Source of the DNA: Brevibacterium rongguiense
Lineage (GTDB): Bacteria > Actinomycetota > Actinomycetes > Actinomycetales > Brevibacteriaceae
Direction of reading: 5' to 3'
Length of the DNA stretch: 42,508 bases
Assembly: GCF_009857845.1 (NCBI RefSeq)
Contig: NZ_WWEQ01000024.1
Span: forward strand, 1-42,508
A program made the translations under genes and the position numbers. This document shows positions 10,551 to 21,280 of the stretch, piece after piece. The notes under the pieces were generated by a model that had not been told where the DNA came from, ran no database searches, and saw only the letters and a program-made list of their open reading frames with translations. Numbering within the stretch: position 1 is the first letter of the stretch; each line of letters starts with the position of its first letter.

Positions 10551-11186
10551 TCACCAGCCGCGCTCGCGCCACTGCGCCAGGTGCGGGCGCTCGGCGCCCA
10601 GCGTCGTGCCCTCCCCGTGGCCGGGCAGCACCGTCACGGCGTCGTCCAGCCGGGCGAAGACCCGGTCCCCCAGGTCGTCCATGAGCGAGGCGAAGTCCGC
10701 CTCGCTCCACGTCTTGCCGGGCCCGCCCGGGAACAGCGAGTCGCCGGAGAAGAGCACCTCCCTGCCCGAGGAGTCGCGCAGGAGGAACGCGATGGAGCCC
10801 GGCGTGTGCCCGCGCAGGGCGATCGCCTCGAGCGAGAAGCCGTCGAAGTCGAGCACCTCGGCGTGGTTGACCGGCACGTCGATGACCGCCCCGGTCTCCG
10901 CCTCGATCGCCTCCGCATCCGCGGCGCCGGCGTACGCGGTGACTCCCTCGCCGGCGACCTCCGCGAGCGCGCGCACGTGGTCCCAGTGGCGATGGGTCGT
11001 GAGCACCGCGGTGAGCGGCCGGCCGGAGCCCGCGGCGATGAGGTCCGCGATCGCGTCCGCGTCATCGGCGGCGTCGATGAGGACCTGCTGCCCGGAGGCG
11101 TTCGCGGTGATGAGGTAGACGTTGTTGGCCATGTCGGACACGGAGATCCAGCGGATCGTGACGTCGGCGAGTTCGAGCTGTTCCAT
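10551..11186 (-). CDS. Metallo-beta-lactamase-fold hydrolase (glyoxalase II-like)
   Basis: A 211-residue MBL-fold metal hydrolase, cytoplasmic. The metal-binding motif is THRHWDH at residues 64-70; downstream are GHTPGSIAFLL, the conserved Asp in FSGDSLFPGGPGKT and the last His in VLPGHGEGTTLG. The pattern fits glyoxalase II-like thioester hydrolases, which in actinobacteria may act on mycothiol or other thiol conjugates; the substrate cannot be read from sequence. Start: ATG at 11186 with GGAGGAAGC directly upstream. The frame is open further up, to 11288, but that part is low-complexity and lacks a ribosome site. It is divergent from the riboswitch-controlled SMR pair. Confidence 0.85.
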   Translation of the reverse strand: MEQLELADVTIRWISVSDMANNVYLITANASGQQVLIDAADDADAIADLIAAGSGRPLTAVLTTHRHWDHVRALAEVAGEGVTAYAGAADAEAIEAETGAVIDVPVNHAEVLDFDGFSLEAIALRGHTPGSIAFLLRDSSGREVLFSGDSLFPGGPGKTWSEADFASLMDDLGDRVFARLDDAVTVLPGHGEGTTLGAERPHLAQWRERGW

Positions 11187-11335
11187 GCTTCCTCCGGTGG
11201 GGTCCCGGCGCGTCGCTGCGCGGGGCTCGGGGCGTGGGCCGCGGCAGGCACCGCGTGGATCCCCGGGCGCCGCTGCCGCAGGCTTCACCCTAGCGCGCGG
11301 ATGTGACAGCCTGGGGGCAGGCGCGCAGCCGCGCC

Positions 11336-11376
11336 GCGGACGAGGGAGCCGTACCCGCCCAGCGCAAAGACGGCCG
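11336..11376 (+). promoter_or_regulatory. Guanidine-III riboswitch (ykkC-III)
   Basis: An RNA leader that closely matches the guanidine-III aptamer, recalled from the Thermobifida fusca example. Shared blocks in order are CGGACGAGG (11337-11345), GCCGTACCC (11348-11356) and AAGACGGC (11367-11374). The H-type pseudoknot is preserved. P1 pairs GCGG (11336-11339) with CCGC (11355-11358), and P2 pairs GCCGT (11348-11352) with ACGGC (11370-11374). P1 differs from the recalled sequence in a way that keeps pairing. The 3' strand abuts the GGAAGG ribosome site of the first SMR gene, so guanidinium binding could control its access. A TAGCGC at 11291-11296 may be the -10. Downstream genes are guanidinium-exporter-type SMRs, as expected for this class. 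Confidence 0.85.
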
Positions 11377-11386
11377 GAAGGCAGAC

Positions 11387-11698
11387 ATGCTGTGGTTCGT
11401 CCTCATCCTCTCCGGGCTCGGTGAGCCCCTGTGGGCCCTGGCCCTCGCGCTGCGCGGCCGCCAGCTTCTGCTGCGTGCGGGGCTCTTCCTCGTGGGCGCC
11501 GGCGTCTCCATGGGCGGGCTCGCCTGGGCGCTGAGCGCCATCCCCGTCTCCGTCGGCTACGCGGTCTGGGTGGGCGTGGGCGCCGCCGCGACCTTCGGCC
11601 TCAGCGTGGCGCGCGGCCAGGACCGCCTCACGCTGCTGCGCGCGGGGTTGGTCGTCATGCTGCTGGGCGGCGTCGTCGGGCTCAAGGCGGTGAGCTGA
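11387..11698 (+). CDS. SMR-family guanidinium exporter subunit 1 (Gdx/YkkC-like)
   Basis: A four-helix membrane protein of 103 residues. The essential membrane glutamate is in ILSGLGEPLWALAL, and the Gdx-type helix-3 signature is SAIPVSVGYAVWVGVGA. SMR proteins are proton-coupled antiporters. Members with this signature and a guanidine riboswitch export guanidinium, and the paired arrangement matches Bacillus YkkC-YkkD type heterodimers. ATG at 11387 follows GGAAGG in the riboswitch expression platform. An in-frame upstream start at 11303 would translate the riboswitch and is rejected. The stop overlaps the next ATG by one base (TGATG). Confidence 0.9.
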   Translation: MLWFVLILSGLGEPLWALALALRGRQLLLRAGLFLVGAGVSMGGLAWALSAIPVSVGYAVWVGVGAAATFGLSVARGQDRLTLLRAGLVVMLLGGVVGLKAVS

Positions 11699-12255
11699 TG
11701 GGCCGGCGCGAGCGCCCGGCCGCCGGGGCGCGCGGCCGCATCGGCGCACTGGCGCGCAGCCGTCCCGCGGTGCTCGCGGTCCTCGTGCTCGCCGCCGCGT
11801 GCGAGGCGGTCTGGGCCCACGCGCTCGGCGGCGGGCTGCGCTCCGCGACGGCCGGGATCGCGTTCGGCTGCGCGCTCTTCGCCTCCTTCGCGGGCCTGGC
11901 CTGGGCGATGCGCACCATTCCCATGGGGACCGCCTACGCGATGTGGACCGGCCTGGGCGCCGCGCTCACCGCCGCGTGGGGCTTTGCGGACGGCGAGCCG
12001 TTCTCCTTCGGCAGGGCGGCGGGCATCGCCGTCATCGTCGTGGCGGTGGCCGGCCTCCAGCTCACCGCCGGCCGCGGGGCGGGGCCTCGGGAGGCCCGTG
12101 CAGCAGGCGGTCGGGCAGCGCCCCACCGTGACACAGCACCCGGCGATGACGCAGCACCCCACCGTGACGCAGCGCTGCGAAGTGGCAAAGCACCTCACGG
12201 TGCAGCAGCACCCGGCGCCGAGGCACCGGACCAGCACGGCCCGGACACGGCCTGA
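11698..12255 (+). CDS. SMR-family guanidinium exporter subunit 2 with His-rich C-terminal tail
   Basis: A second SMR subunit of 185 residues. The core (about 20-125) has the glutamate motif LAAACEAVWAHALGG and the signature TIPMGTAYAMWTGLGA. It is expected to form the heterodimer with subunit 1, the two chains having opposite orientation. Unusually, about 60 residues follow the fourth helix. These are low-complexity and His/Asp-rich, built from hexapeptides such as HRDTAP, GDDAAP and HRDAAL, and encoded by an 18-bp minisatellite (12125-12214). Normal SMR proteins end soon after helix 4. The one-base overlap with subunit 1 implies coupled translation. Confidence 0.88.
   Translation: MGRRERPAAGARGRIGALARSRPAVLAVLVLAAACEAVWAHALGGGLRSATAGIAFGCALFASFAGLAWAMRTIPMGTAYAMWTGLGAALTAAWGFADGEPFSFGRAAGIAVIVVAVAGLQLTAGRGAGPREARAAGGRAAPHRDTAPGDDAAPHRDAALRSGKAPHGAAAPGAEAPDQHGPDTA
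12125..12214 (+). repeat. 18-bp x5 degenerate minisatellite in the SMR-2 tail
   Basis: Five consecutive 18-bp units start at 12125, 12143, 12161, 12179 and 12197. All are built on an A/G-C-GTGAC-CAGCACCC theme, and units 1-3 are the most alike. They encode the six-residue repeats of the exporter tail. Confidence 0.75.
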
Positions 12256-12279
12256 GGCGGCACTGCCGTCAGGGCCGCC
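12256..12279. terminator. Hairpin between convergent SMR-2 and oxidoreductase genes
   Basis: GGCGGC (12256-12261) pairs with GCCGCC (12274-12279) across a 12-base loop, in the 30-bp gap between two converging stop codons. It may serve both strands. The stem is short and there is no T-tract. Confidence 0.4.
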
Positions 12280-12285
12280 GCAGCC

Positions 12286-13371
12286 TCACCACGCGCCGCG
12301 CGTGTACTGCGGCGGGTACGGGGCGGCGCGCCAGTCGAGGCCAAGCTCGTGGGCAGCCCGCTGGGGCCACGAGGGCTCGCGGAGCGCCGCGCGCGCCAGG
12401 AGGACCACGTCTGCCTCGCCCGTGACGAGCAGCGTTTCCGCCTGCTGGGGGCTCGTGATGAGCCCCACCGCACCCACCGCGGCGCCCGCGGCGGCGATCT
12501 CCCCGGCCAGTGGGACCTGATAGCCGGGGCCCACGGGGATGTCGGCGGGGACGTTGCCGCCGGAGGAGACGTCGACGAGGTCGACCCCGGCTTCCTGCAT
12601 GAGGACGCTGAGCTCGACGGCCTCGTCGATGCCGAAGCCGCCGTCGACCCATTCGCTCGCGGAGATCCGCACGAGCACGGGCACGTCGTCGCCGACGGCC
12701 TCCCGCACTGCCGCGATGACCTCGAAGAGCAGGCGCGAGCGGCCGGCGAGGTCCCCGCCGTAGGCATCGGCCCGGCGGTTCGACAGCGGGGAGAGGAACT
12801 GGTGGAGCAGGTAGCCGTGGGCGGCGTGGATCTCCACGGTGTCGAAGCCGGCCCGCATCGCTCGGCGCGCGCCGGCGGCGAACGCGGCCACGACCTCGGC
12901 GATCCCGGCCGCGTCCAGCTCGGCCGGCTCCGCCAGCCCCGGGTAGGCGACGGTGCTGGGACCAACAGACTGCCAGCCGCCCTCCGCGGCGGGGACCGTG
13001 CCCGTGGGCTCGCCTGCGAACGGCCGATAGGTGCTGGCCTTGCGCCCGGCGTGGGCGAGCTGCACCCCGATCGCGGCCCCCTGCCCGTGGACGAAGTCGA
13101 CGATCCGGGCCCACGCGCCGGCCTGCTCGTCGTTCCAGATGCCCGCGTCCTGCGGGGAGATCCGCCCCTCGGGCGCGACGGCGGACGCCTCCGTGATGAT
13201 GAGGCCGAAGCCGCCCTGGGCGCGGGCGCCCAGGTGCACGAGGTGCCAGTCGCCGGGCATGCCGTCGCGGGCCTCGCACGAGTACTGGCACATGGCGGCG
13301 AGCCACGCGCGGTTGCGCACGCTCAGGCCGCGCAGGGCGATGGGCTCGAACAGGCGGGGTGCGGTGGGCAT
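12286..13371 (-). CDS. NADH:flavin oxidoreductase, Old Yellow Enzyme class (YqjM/NamA-like)
   Basis: A 361-residue FMN-dependent ene-reductase with a TIM barrel, cytoplasmic. The N-terminus LFEPIALRGLSVRNR is typical. The active-site Cys motif MCQYS (near residue 25) marks the YqjM-like thermophilic-type subclass. EIHAAHGYLLHQFLSPLSNR carries the His and Tyr substrate-binding residues, followed by RADAYGG and the FMN phosphate-binding segment AVGLITSPQQAE. Members reduce activated C=C bonds and nitro compounds; the physiological substrate is unknown. Start: ATG at 13371 with GAGAGGA upstream. The longer frame to 13884 reads antiphase through the neighbour and is false. An alpha/beta hydrolase lies 79 bp upstream in the same direction. 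Confidence 0.9.
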   Translation of the reverse strand: MPTAPRLFEPIALRGLSVRNRAWLAAMCQYSCEARDGMPGDWHLVHLGARAQGGFGLIITEASAVAPEGRISPQDAGIWNDEQAGAWARIVDFVHGQGAAIGVQLAHAGRKASTYRPFAGEPTGTVPAAEGGWQSVGPSTVAYPGLAEPAELDAAGIAEVVAAFAAGARRAMRAGFDTVEIHAAHGYLLHQFLSPLSNRRADAYGGDLAGRSRLLFEVIAAVREAVGDDVPVLVRISASEWVDGGFGIDEAVELSVLMQEAGVDLVDVSSGGNVPADIPVGPGYQVPLAGEIAAAGAAVGAVGLITSPQQAETLLVTGEADVVLLARAALREPSWPQRAAHELGLDWRAAPYPPQYTRGAW

Positions 13372-13450
13372 GGGGCGTCCTCTCGAGGGTGCGGCGGCGG
13401 GCCGCGGTGGGTCGGCGGAACCGCGCGAGGCGGTGGTGACGTGCAGCGGT

Positions 13451-14230
13451 TCAGTCGTGGGCTGCGAGGTGGCGCTCGAGGCGCTCGGCGACGAGCTCCG
13501 GGTGCTCGACCATGACGAGGTGAGCCGCATCCGGGATGACGGCGAAGGAGGCTCCCTCGACCCGGGCCGCGAGCGCCTCCATGTCCTCGGGCGTGTTGCC
13601 CAGGTCCTGCGCGCCGGCGAGGAAGAGCGCGGGCGCGGCGATCGACTCGACGCGGGCGTCCGCATCGAAGCGGGCGAGCGCCCGGCAGCAGGCGATGTAG
13701 GCGCGGTCGTCGGTGCGGCGCAGCATCTCGAGCACCATGGGACCGGCGGCGATGTCCTCGTCGACGAAGCCCGCGGCGAACCAGCGGTCCGCGGTGTCCG
13801 GGATGAGGGAGCCGGTGCCGTCGGCGGCGACGTCGGCGATCCGCGCCTCCCATGCCTCGGGGGTGCCGAAGCGGGGGCCCGCACACAGCACGCTCAGGGA
13901 GGCGAGGCGGTGCGCGTGCTCGGCGCCGAGCACCAGGCCGGCGCCGCCGGAGATCGAGCACCCGGCGTAGTGGAAGCGCTCGCGGCCCAGCTCGTCCGCG
14001 ACGGCCACGGCCCCGGCGGCGATGTCCTCGACGGTCAGCGAGTCCGGCACCCGGTCCGCGCGCGCGGCGTCCTGGCCGTGGCCGGGCAGGTCGAGCAGGG
14101 CGACCGTGTAGTCGTCGGCGAAGCGGTAGGCGACGCCTGCCCACACCTCCGCCGAGGTGCCCAGCGGCGGGCCGAGGACCAGCAGCGGGGCTTCGGGGGC
14201 GGGTTCGTTGACGAGCGTGTAGGCGGGCAT
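13451..14230 (-). CDS. Alpha/beta hydrolase (3-oxoadipate enol-lactonase-like)
   Basis: A 259-residue single-domain alpha/beta hydrolase. The oxyanion segment is LGPPLGTSAEVW and DLPGHGQD follows. The nucleophile elbow is GCSISGG (Ser near residue 94) and the catalytic His is in PDAAHLVMVEHPE. The GCSxGG elbow and PLGTSAEVW resemble PcaD-type enol-lactonases, but no other beta-ketoadipate genes are nearby, so the substrate is open. Start: ATG at 14230, preceded by a -10-like TAGAGT six bases away and no Shine-Dalgarno site, suggesting leaderless expression. The reductase gene downstream may be co-transcribed. Confidence 0.82.
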   Translation of the reverse strand: MPAYTLVNEPAPEAPLLVLGPPLGTSAEVWAGVAYRFADDYTVALLDLPGHGQDAARADRVPDSLTVEDIAAGAVAVADELGRERFHYAGCSISGGAGLVLGAEHAHRLASLSVLCAGPRFGTPEAWEARIADVAADGTGSLIPDTADRWFAAGFVDEDIAAGPMVLEMLRRTDDRAYIACCRALARFDADARVESIAAPALFLAGAQDLGNTPEDMEALAARVEGASFAVIPDAAHLVMVEHPELVAERLERHLAAHD

Positions 14231-14236
14231 GGCCCC

Positions 14237-14242
14237 ACTCTA
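14237..14242 (-). promoter_or_regulatory. Leaderless -10 box for the alpha/beta hydrolase
   Basis: On the minus strand TAGAGT is followed by GGGGCC and then the ATG at 14230, a six-base gap. The hexamer and spacing match those at tpx. Confidence 0.55.
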
Positions 14243-14316
14243 GCGACGGCGGCGGCTCCGGCGACGGCGGCGGCCGGTGCGCTGAGGTGCCGCGGGCCCA
14301 CTGCCACCGAGCTCGC

Positions 14317-14946
14317 CTACGCCAGCGTGCCGCCTGATTCGGCCAGGTAGCAGCGCGGGCACAACGACTCGTAGGCCACGTCGAGGCCGTCGATGGCGAC
14401 CTGGTCACCGGCGAAGACGAATCGCCCGTCCACTCGGCGGCCGTTGAACATGGCCTTGCGCCCGCACCGGCAGATGGTCTTGAGCTCCTCGAGCGTGTGG
14501 GCGATCTCGAGCAGCCGGGCCGAACCCGGGAACGCCCGGGTCCGGAAGTCGGTGCGGATCCCGTAGCACATGACGGGCACGCGGCGCAGGGTGGCGATCC
14601 GCATGAGGCCGTCCACCTGCGCCGGGGTGAGGAACTGCGCCTCGTCGATGAGGAGGCAGGCGACGGGCGCCACCGGCACGTCGAGGCTCTCGAGGAGGGC
14701 ATCGTGGTCGACGTAGCCCGCGACGTCGGCGAACAGCTCCTCGACATCGGCCTGCGCGCCGATGAGGAAGTCCGCGGTGCGCGCCACCCCGAGGCGCGAG
14801 ACGACCTCCGCCGCGCCCTTCGTGTCGATCGCGGGCTTGGCGAGCAGCACGCGCTGCCCGCGCTCCTCGTAGTTGAACGCCGCCTGCAGCAGCGCCGTCG
14901 ACTTCCCCGAATTCATCGCCCCGTACCGGAAGTACAGCTTGGCCAC
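14317..14946 (-). CDS. tdk: Thymidine kinase (type II)
   Basis: A 209-residue salvage enzyme that phosphorylates thymidine with ATP. The P-loop GAMNSGKST is at residues 9-17, the Walker B/Asp motif is CLLIDEAQFL and the lasso follows. Zinc ligands are CRCG and CPRC near the C-terminus, and the FAGDQVAIDG segment binds the base. Length and motifs match the small TK1-like class. Start: GTG at 14946, preceded by GGAGGGAG. It is a single gene; the next minus-strand gene begins 86 bp downstream with its own promoter. Confidence 0.95.
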   Translation of the reverse strand: MAKLYFRYGAMNSGKSTALLQAAFNYEERGQRVLLAKPAIDTKGAAEVVSRLGVARTADFLIGAQADVEELFADVAGYVDHDALLESLDVPVAPVACLLIDEAQFLTPAQVDGLMRIATLRRVPVMCYGIRTDFRTRAFPGSARLLEIAHTLEELKTICRCGRKAMFNGRRVDGRFVFAGDQVAIDGLDVAYESLCPRCYLAESGGTLA

Positions 14947-15001
14947 CGGCGGCTCCCTCCCCGCGCCGTGCGCGGACTCACAGTGTGCGCCTCACCACTG
15001 A

Positions 15002-17889
<2,888 letters not shown>

Positions 17890-17914
17890 GCCGAGGCGCT
17901 GGGCCCCGCCCGCG

Positions 17915-19069
17915 CTAGGCCCCCAGCAGCTCCATGAGCTCGCGGGCCACGGCCCGCCCGGCCCGGTTGGCCCCGATCGTCGAGGCGGTGGGGCCGTAGC
18001 CGGGCAGGTGGATCCGGTGATCGCGGGCCACCCGGGTGGCGAGCCTGCCGTCCATGCGCACCCCGCCGCCGGGCTCGCGCTGGCGCAGAGGCGCCAGGTG
18101 GTCGAGCCGGAAGCGGAAGCCGGTGCACCACAGGATCGCGTCGAAGGCCTCGGTCTGTCCCGGCCGAGCATCGCCGGGCCCCTGCACGACGCCGGCCCCC
18201 GTGAGCGCTGCGAACATGGGCCGGGCGGTGAGGATGCCGGCCGCGCGCGCCGCGCGCAGGCCCGGGGTGAGCGGCAGTGCGGTGTTCGAGACCACGGAGC
18301 CGGGCCGTTCACCGCGGCGCACCCGCTCCTCGACGCGCGCGATGACCGCGTGGCCGAGCTCCGGGGTGAACTCCCGGTCCGTGAACTCCGGCGGCCGGCG
18401 GGTGAACCAGGCGACCTCGGCCACCTGGGCGATCTCCTGGAGCAGCTGCACCGCGGAGATCCCCCCGCCCACGACCGCCACCCGCTGCCCGGCGAACTCG
18501 CCCGGTGAGCGGTAGTCGTGCGTGTGCAGCTGCCGCCCGCCGAACGCCGCTGCGCCCGGGTAGTAGGGCACATAGGGCCGATCCCACGTGCCCGTGGCGC
18601 TCACCACCGCGTCCGCGCGCAGTGCGCCCGGCCCGGCCGGAGTGCGCAGCTCCAGGCGCAGCGCGCCCGCGTCCTCGCGCACCCGGTCCACGCTGACCGG
18701 CCGGTGAGCGCGCAGGCCCAGCCGCTCCTCGTAGGCGGCGTAATAGGCGGGCACCGCCGCCGAGGCGCGGATCGAGTCCGCCGCGATGCCCGCCTGCGCC
18801 ATGGGCAGGCCCGGCAGGTCGTTGATGCGGTTGACGTTGGACAGCGTGAGGCTGGGCCAGCGGTGCTGCCAGGCCCCGCCGGGCGCCGGATTCTCGTCGA
18901 GCAGCGCGAAGTCCCGGCCCGACTCCAGGCCCCTGCGCTGCAGGTGGTAGGCCGCGGACAGCCCGGCCTGCCCCGCGCCGATGACGGCGACCCGCACGGC
19001 ATCCGGAAGCGGTGCGGCACCGCCACTGGCCACGGGGCGCGGCGGGCCGTCCTGCTGCGCGCGGCTCAT
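17915..19069 (-). CDS. Flavin-containing monooxygenase-like NAD(P)/FAD oxidoreductase
   Basis: A 384-residue protein. The FAD Rossmann motif is VIGAGQAGLSAAYHL near residue 30, followed by PGGAWQHRWPSL, which matches the FMO/CzcO-like PGGxWxxR segment. A second nucleotide-binding motif is VVGGGISAVQLL near residue 195, and the late signature is DAILWCTGFR. Members use NADPH and oxygen to oxidise heteroatoms or ketones; the substrate is not evident. I start at ATG 19069. An in-frame GTG at 19090 would add seven residues, and neither has a good ribosome site. It is divergent from the ABM monooxygenase gene. Confidence 0.85.
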   Translation of the reverse strand: MSRAQQDGPPRPVASGGAAPLPDAVRVAVIGAGQAGLSAAYHLQRRGLESGRDFALLDENPAPGGAWQHRWPSLTLSNVNRINDLPGLPMAQAGIAADSIRASAAVPAYYAAYEERLGLRAHRPVSVDRVREDAGALRLELRTPAGPGALRADAVVSATGTWDRPYVPYYPGAAAFGGRQLHTHDYRSPGEFAGQRVAVVGGGISAVQLLQEIAQVAEVAWFTRRPPEFTDREFTPELGHAVIARVEERVRRGERPGSVVSNTALPLTPGLRAARAAGILTARPMFAALTGAGVVQGPGDARPGQTEAFDAILWCTGFRFRLDHLAPLRQREPGGGVRMDGRLATRVARDHRIHLPGYGPTASTIGANRAGRAVARELMELLGA

Positions 19070-19168
19070 CCGCGCCACCCGCTCTTGCACAGGGCTTGGT
19101 ACCGTGAGCCCCGATCAACGCCCCCATGGGCCGCCCGCCTCACCGGGCGCCTGCCGAAAGGAGTCGCC

Positions 19169-19492
19169 GTGTACCTCATCGTCGTTCGCTTCCCCGTCAA
19201 GCCGGAGTATGCGCAGGCGTGGCCCGAGCTGTCCGCGGCGTTCACCCGGGCCACCCGCGCGGAGCCGGGCAACCTGTGGTTCGACTGGTCGCGCAGCCTG
19301 GACGATCCGAGCGAATACGTGCTCGTCGAGGGCTTCGCCGACGACGAGGCGGCCGCGGCGCACGTGAGCAGCGCGCACTTCGCGACGATGCAGGACGAGT
19401 TCCCGCAGTACCTCGTGGCCACACCGCGCATCATCTCCCGCAAGGTCGAGGGCAATGACTGGGAGGAGATGGGCGAGCTCTCCGTGGGGTGA
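19169..19492 (+). CDS. ABM-domain monooxygenase-like protein (putative quinol monooxygenase)
   Basis: A 107-residue single ABM (antibiotic biosynthesis monooxygenase) domain with a dimeric alpha/beta ferredoxin-like fold. Typical features are the N-terminal strand YLIVVRFPVKPEYAQAW, FTRATRAEPGNLWFDWSRS, YVLVEGFADDEAAAAHVSS and HFATMQDEFP. Such proteins act as cofactor-independent quinol oxygenases like YgiN, or have unknown roles. GTG at 19169 has a strong AAAGGAG five bases upstream, which decides this start against longer upstream frames. Confidence 0.85.
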   Translation: MYLIVVRFPVKPEYAQAWPELSAAFTRATRAEPGNLWFDWSRSLDDPSEYVLVEGFADDEAAAAHVSSAHFATMQDEFPQYLVATPRIISRKVEGNDWEEMGELSVG

Positions 19493-19496
19493 CGCC

Positions 19497-20060
19497 TCAC
19501 GGTGCGCCCGCCTCCCCGTGGGCCCCCGGGCCGGTCCCGCTCACGTCGATGTGGGAGCTCAGCTGCGCATCGGCGCCGTGGTGCAGGGTCCGCGAGACCG
19601 TGCAGTAGCGCTCATGGGCGAGGTCGAGCACCCGGCGGGCGCGCTCGGCGGTGCGGGCCTCGCCCCCGGGCCCCGCGGCCAGCCGCAGGCGGGCTTCGAG
19701 GCCGAGGTCGGCCAGGGTGTTCTCCCCGTCGGCCCCGCTCTGGTGCCGGGCGCGCGCGGTGAGCTCGAGGAGCTCCGGCTCCCCCGCGCGGCTCAGCGGC
19801 TCCTCGACGGTCGCGGCCATGCAGCCGGCCAGCGCGGCGAGCAGCAGCTCCGCCGGGCTCAGCAGGCCGTCCGCGGTCCCGAATTCCACGGCTGCCCCGC
19901 CGGGTGCCTGCGCGCGCAGCCTGCCGGGTCCCGTGCGCGTGACGGTCACCGAGCTGAGCGCACCGGGTTCGCCGCCCGCGGAGCGCTGCTGCGCGCGCGG
20001 GCCATCCGGCTGCACCGGGTCTGCGCCCGTGGCGGGCTGCGTGTCGTCCATGCCGCTCAT
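19497..20060 (-). CDS. OsmC/Ohr family protein
   Basis: A 187-residue OsmC-fold protein. The two redox-active cysteines of the family are visible in ALAGCMAATV (about residue 80) and ERYCTVSRTL (about residue 150). The Glu and Arg pattern suits a thiol-dependent peroxidase or a general OsmC stress protein. The first 35 residues are low-complexity. ATG at 20060 is used; a second in-frame ATG is at 20051. It is convergent with the ABM gene four bases away. Confidence 0.85.
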   Translation of the reverse strand: MSGMDDTQPATGADPVQPDGPRAQQRSAGGEPGALSSVTVTRTGPGRLRAQAPGGAAVEFGTADGLLSPAELLLAALAGCMAATVEEPLSRAGEPELLELTARARHQSGADGENTLADLGLEARLRLAAGPGGEARTAERARRVLDLAHERYCTVSRTLHHGADAQLSSHIDVSGTGPGAHGEAGAP

Positions 20061-20119
20061 TGTGCCGCGAACCGGCTCGGAGCGCTCCGCCGGGGCGCGG
20101 CGGCCCCGGCGGCGGGCGC

Positions 20120-21226
20120 TCAGCGGATGCGCGGGGCGGCGGCGCGCAGCGCGCCGGGCAGCGCCTCGGCGCGCAGCCGCACGATGCCCGGCACCGCCTC
20201 GCCGTCGAGCTGGACGGGCTGGGGTGTGAGCGGCTCGACGACTACGGTGCGCGCCCGCGCGCGGCGCAGCGGGTGCGCGCCTGTCCCGCGGGCCGCCGCC
20301 GCGTCGCCCGCGCGCTCGGGAGACTCACCGGCGCGGGAGTGTTGCCCCCTCAGTGCGGGGCCTCCCGCGCCGCGCCCGGGCAGGGCGCTCGCGGCCACCG
20401 CCGCCCAGTCGGCCCAGCGGCCCACCGGCGAGGTGCGCGGACAGCAGGCGAGGAGGTCGAGCGCACCGTCGTCGGCGCGGCCGGGGAAGGCGCGCAGCGG
20501 GGCGGGCAGCCCGGGCCCCAGGCCGGCCAGGAGGCTCCACGCGCGCACGCTCGCCTCCTCCCCTGCCCCCTCGGCGGCCTCCCACCGCACGTGCGCGGTG
20601 AATGGTGCGGCGCCCAGCAGCGGCACGCCGGCCAGCGGATAGGCCAGCCACCGCGTGCCCGCATGTCCCAGCACGCGGATTGCCGTGCGCCGGCGCATCC
20701 GCATGATCGTGCGCGCGTCGTGGCCCATGCCGGCCGCGGTGAGGAAGATGCGCGTCTCCCGGTGGTCGTCCCCGCGGCCGCGGGTCAGCTCGGCGCGCCC
20801 CGCGTCCACGCGGCGCACCGGCGCCGCGAGCAGGGCCTCCAGCGGAGTCCGCCGGGTGATGCCGAGCGCCCCGGCGAACAGGTTCGCCGTGCCTGTGGGG
20901 ATGGGCACCAGCACGGGCAGGGGCGCGGCGCCCGGCGCCTCGGGGGCAGAGGAGGGCGGGGCAGCGGCTGCCGCATCCTCACCGCAGCCCAGCAGGCCCT
21001 GGGCGCACGCGCGCAGCGTGCCGTCCCCGCCCACCACGGCAAGCGCCTGCACCCCGCGGGCGGCCAGGCGCGCGGCCTGGGCCGCGCCCGGACGAACCGG
21101 CGTGGTGAGCGCGAGCTCCCACGCGATGCCGCGGTGGTCGAGGAGCGCGCACAGCGCCCGCACGCGCGAGCGCGCGGCCGGGTGGATGGGATTGAGGACA
21201 ATCCCCCACCGCGGCCGCGCGCTCAT
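20120..21226 (-). CDS. Diacylglycerol/lipid kinase-like protein (DAGK catalytic domain)
   Basis: A 368-residue protein with the DAGK catalytic fold. The N-terminal strand is RWGIVLNPI, the nucleotide-binding loop is AVVGGDGTLR and the substrate loop is PIPTGTANLFAGALG, followed by FLTAAGMGHDA. The C-terminal half holds the beta-sandwich with DDGALDLL and ends in QLDGEAVPG. This is the YegS/DgkB layout, phosphorylating diacylglycerol or related membrane lipids. Several Ala/Gly/Pro-rich insertions make it longer than the usual 300. Start: ATG at 21226. The NlpC/P60 gene upstream is separated by 50 bp of short tandem repeat. Confidence 0.88.
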   Translation of the reverse strand: MSARPRWGIVLNPIHPAARSRVRALCALLDHRGIAWELALTTPVRPGAAQAARLAARGVQALAVVGGDGTLRACAQGLLGCGEDAAAAAPPSSAPEAPGAAPLPVLVPIPTGTANLFAGALGITRRTPLEALLAAPVRRVDAGRAELTRGRGDDHRETRIFLTAAGMGHDARTIMRMRRRTAIRVLGHAGTRWLAYPLAGVPLLGAAPFTAHVRWEAAEGAGEEASVRAWSLLAGLGPGLPAPLRAFPGRADDGALDLLACCPRTSPVGRWADWAAVAASALPGRGAGGPALRGQHSRAGESPERAGDAAAARGTGAHPLRRARARTVVVEPLTPQPVQLDGEAVPGIVRLRAEALPGALRAAAPRIR

Positions 21227-21240
21227 GATCGGGCTCCCGT

Positions 21241-21280
21241 GCTCACGGGGTCGGCAGGCTCACGGGTTCGGCGTGCTCAC
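21241..21280. repeat. 17-bp tandem repeat between the NlpC/P60 and lipid kinase genes
   Basis: Two 17-bp units beginning GCTCACGGG (21241-21257 and 21258-21274), then a partial third GCTCAC. They fill most of the 50-bp gap; the partial third copy covers the NlpC stop codon. Confidence 0.75.

Noticed and set aside
10551..11288. Longer start of the MBL-fold gene at 11288
   Set aside because: The extra 34 residues are Pro/Arg/Ala-rich and overlap the SMR promoter region; ATG 11186 has a strong GGAGGAAG site.
11303..11386. Upstream start extending SMR subunit 1 by 28 residues
   Set aside because: The extension is the guanidine-III riboswitch RNA, and SMR proteins start directly with the first helix.
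13451..14230. Aromatic (beta-ketoadipate) degradation cluster from the enol-lactonase-like hydrolase
   Set aside because: No pca/cat genes flank it; only a general ene-reductase and thymidine kinase are adjacent.
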